64,000 bases of DNA from Halocaridina rubra (taxonomy: Eukaryota; Arthropoda; Malacostraca; Decapoda; Atyidae), in contig JAXCGZ010022657.1 of assembly GCA_037179515.1 (NCBI GenBank), positions 182,501 through 246,500 on the forward strand. Reading direction: 5' to 3'. Below the pieces are notes generated by a model. The model made no database searches and was not told where the DNA came from. It worked only from the letters and a program-made list of their open reading frames with translations. Below are positions 62,277-64,000 of this stretch, one piece after another. Numbering within the stretch: position 1 is the first letter of the stretch; each line of letters starts with the position of its first letter. Made by a program: the position numbers and the translations under genes.

Positions 62277-64000
62277 CACCTAGGTCTTTGAATAACGCAA
62301 AGATAGGTTCTCAGAAGTGCAGCGTATTTTAATTTTCGCGTAATTAAACGAGTCACTTTCCATAAGAAACAATGACAATGGGCATAGATACGTCCCACAA
62401 CCGTCCATAGATACACTATATCAAAGATATAAGATAAGTAAAACATATTTTATAAGTACATAACAAAGCAGAATGACCTGTAGTTATTTATATTAACATG
62501 CAAATAGTGTACAGTATAAAAGATATACTGTACAGATTTAATGTAAAGTAAACAAATTATTGCACTCTATTATGCGGTGGGCAACAGGCATACACTGGGA
62601 CATGCATGGTGGCGGTGAGCACGAGGATGAAAACGTTTTGCCGCCTCCGTATCAGCTGATGCAACCTTGCATGCTATTACCCTGACAATATTATATCGCA
62701 AATTTGTTTGCTGTTTGTCCTTAGTGATTTTTTTCAATTCTCTTCATAATATTCAATCGCATTACGTGGTAGAAGAGGAGGATGCGGGAGAACGAACCTC
62801 TATCAGCAAACGTTTTGCCGCTTCTGTATCAGCTGATGCTTATCACTATTCAGGCACAATATCTTACTCATAAAATATTTATTTCATTACCCTATTTGGG
62901 GTTTATCTAATTTTCAAGATTATAGTATTATTAATATTCCTTGGTTCAAAACAATATTCTATCTTCTTTACATATCAACCATGCTGCACAAAATCTTAAC
63001 GTAAACAAAGTCAGCTGAGACAAAAAGAAAACTATACAATTCGTCACATATATCGTACTGTACATAGGAAACCTAAATGAAATATATATATTATCTACAC
63101 GCTATTTCCCTAACGATATTATATCGAAAGTTTGTGTGCTGTTAGTTCTTAATGCTTTTTATTTATTCTCTTCATAATATTCGATCGCATTAAGCAGTAG
63201 AAGAGGAGGAGGATGCGGAAGAACGAACCTCTATCTGCAAACGTTCTGCCGCTTCCATATCAGCTGATGCACCCTTGCACGCTATTTCCCTGACGATACT
63301 ATATCGAATGTTTGCTGTTTGTCTTGATGCATTTTTTTAATTCTCTTCATAATATTTGATCACATTAAGTGGTAGAAGAGGGAGGAGGATGCGGGAGAAC
63401 GAACCTCTATCCACAAACGTTTTGCCGCTTCCGTATCAACTGATGCTAATCACCATTCAGGCACAATATCTTACTCAAAAAATATTTATTTTCTCACCCT
63501 ATTTGTGGTTTATCTAATTTTCAAGATTATAGTATTATTAATATTCCTTGGTTCTAAACATTACTCTATCTTCTTTACATATCGACCATGCTGCACGAAA
63601 TCTTAACGTAAACAAAGTCAGCCAAGACAAAAAGAAAACTATACAATTCGTTACAAAGAAAACGTATATCGTACTGTACATGGGAAACTTAAATGAAATA
63701 TATATATTCTCTACGCACTATTTCCATGACGATGTTATATTGAAAGTTTTGCTGTTTGTTCTTAATGCTTTTTTTCAATTCTCTTCATAATATTAGAATG
63801 CATTAAGCGGTAGAAGAGGAGGAGGATGCGGGAGAACGAACCTCTATCTGCAAAAGTTTTGGTGCTTCCATATCAGCTGATGCACCCTCGCACGCTATTT
63901 CCCTGACAACATTATATCGAAAGTTTGCTTGCTGTTTGTTCTTAATGCTTTTTTTCAATTCTCTTCATAACATTCGATCGCATTAAGCGGTAGAAGAGAA
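62277..64000. mobile_element. CACCTxGTTC-family element with higher-order minisatellite, continues off the window
   Basis: Left end CACCTAGGTCTTTGAATAAC with TA. From 62630 onward it holds units built on CTTCATAATATTCGATCGCA, GAACGAACCTCTATC, GCCGCTTCCGTATCAGCTGA and CCCTTGCACGCTATTTCCCT. Two units carry an extra ~250-base insert (CAGGCACAATATCTTACTCA..AATGAAATATATATATT at 62830-63100 and 63440-63710), also seen once at 33370-33605. The right end is not reached. Confidence 0.7.

Overview
This is a window of animal nuclear DNA, most likely from an arthropod and plausibly a decapod crustacean. It has spliced exons, no prokaryotic gene packing, and dense pogo/Tigger and hAT DNA transposons. It also carries a CR1-like LINE whose 3' tail (runs of TTCTTATG) looks to me like repeats common in crayfish, lobster and shrimp DNA. 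That match is from memory and was not searched. The decapod assignment is inference; the eukaryotic assignment is firm.

Host genes are few. On the + strand, 412-1589 is the terminal coding exon of a leucine-rich-repeat protein that closely resembles LRRC42. It converges on a short-chain dehydrogenase/reductase (SDR) gene on the - strand. I can place three SDR exons with matching splice sites and phases: 29310-29459 (cofactor motif GASSGIGAA), 3271-3433 (VNNAG) and 2611-2704 (IVNVSS). The first two are separated by a 25.9 kb intron made almost wholly of mobile elements. The first exon lies upstream of 29.5 kb or outside the window, and the exon with the YxxxK catalytic pair was not found. Two decayed exon copies occur: 2473-2556 (copy of the VNVSS exon) and 13004-13163 (copy of the VNNAG exon with both splice sites destroyed).

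The rest is a mosaic of nested transposons separated by about 37 long (TA)n arrays, nearly all of which sit exactly at element ends. The families I can separate are: (1) pogo/Tigger elements with ends like CAGTG(T/A)T..TCGCGG, one long broken copy (57219-60334) and many deletion derivatives, several carrying arrays of a 160 or 169 bp repeat; (2) a second Tigger family (35577-38266, broken copy with five internal stops) and its deletion derivative 5142-7098; (3) a 'CACCTxGTTC' family with ends ..CACCTAGTTCTCAGAATAACG and ..CACCTTGTTCCTTTTATACG, several copies of which carry a captured LINE 3' end, a ~100 bp-armed foldback and (GA)n; (4) hAT-like elements with 8-bp target duplications (6677-6994, 10927-11230, 39137-39687); (5) a CR1-like LINE (24467-26022) and a different non-LTR LINE (about 45303-47030); (6) a tRNA-derived SINE (7121-7319 and 49441-49639).

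No rRNA, functional tRNA, CRISPR or virus-like gene set was seen. Long (YI)n, (RE)n or (LS)n open frames are read-through of simple repeats. The genes here do not act together as a pathway. The main biology is a host gene pair embedded in a transposon landscape with repeated nesting, fragment capture and satellite expansion inside non-autonomous elements.
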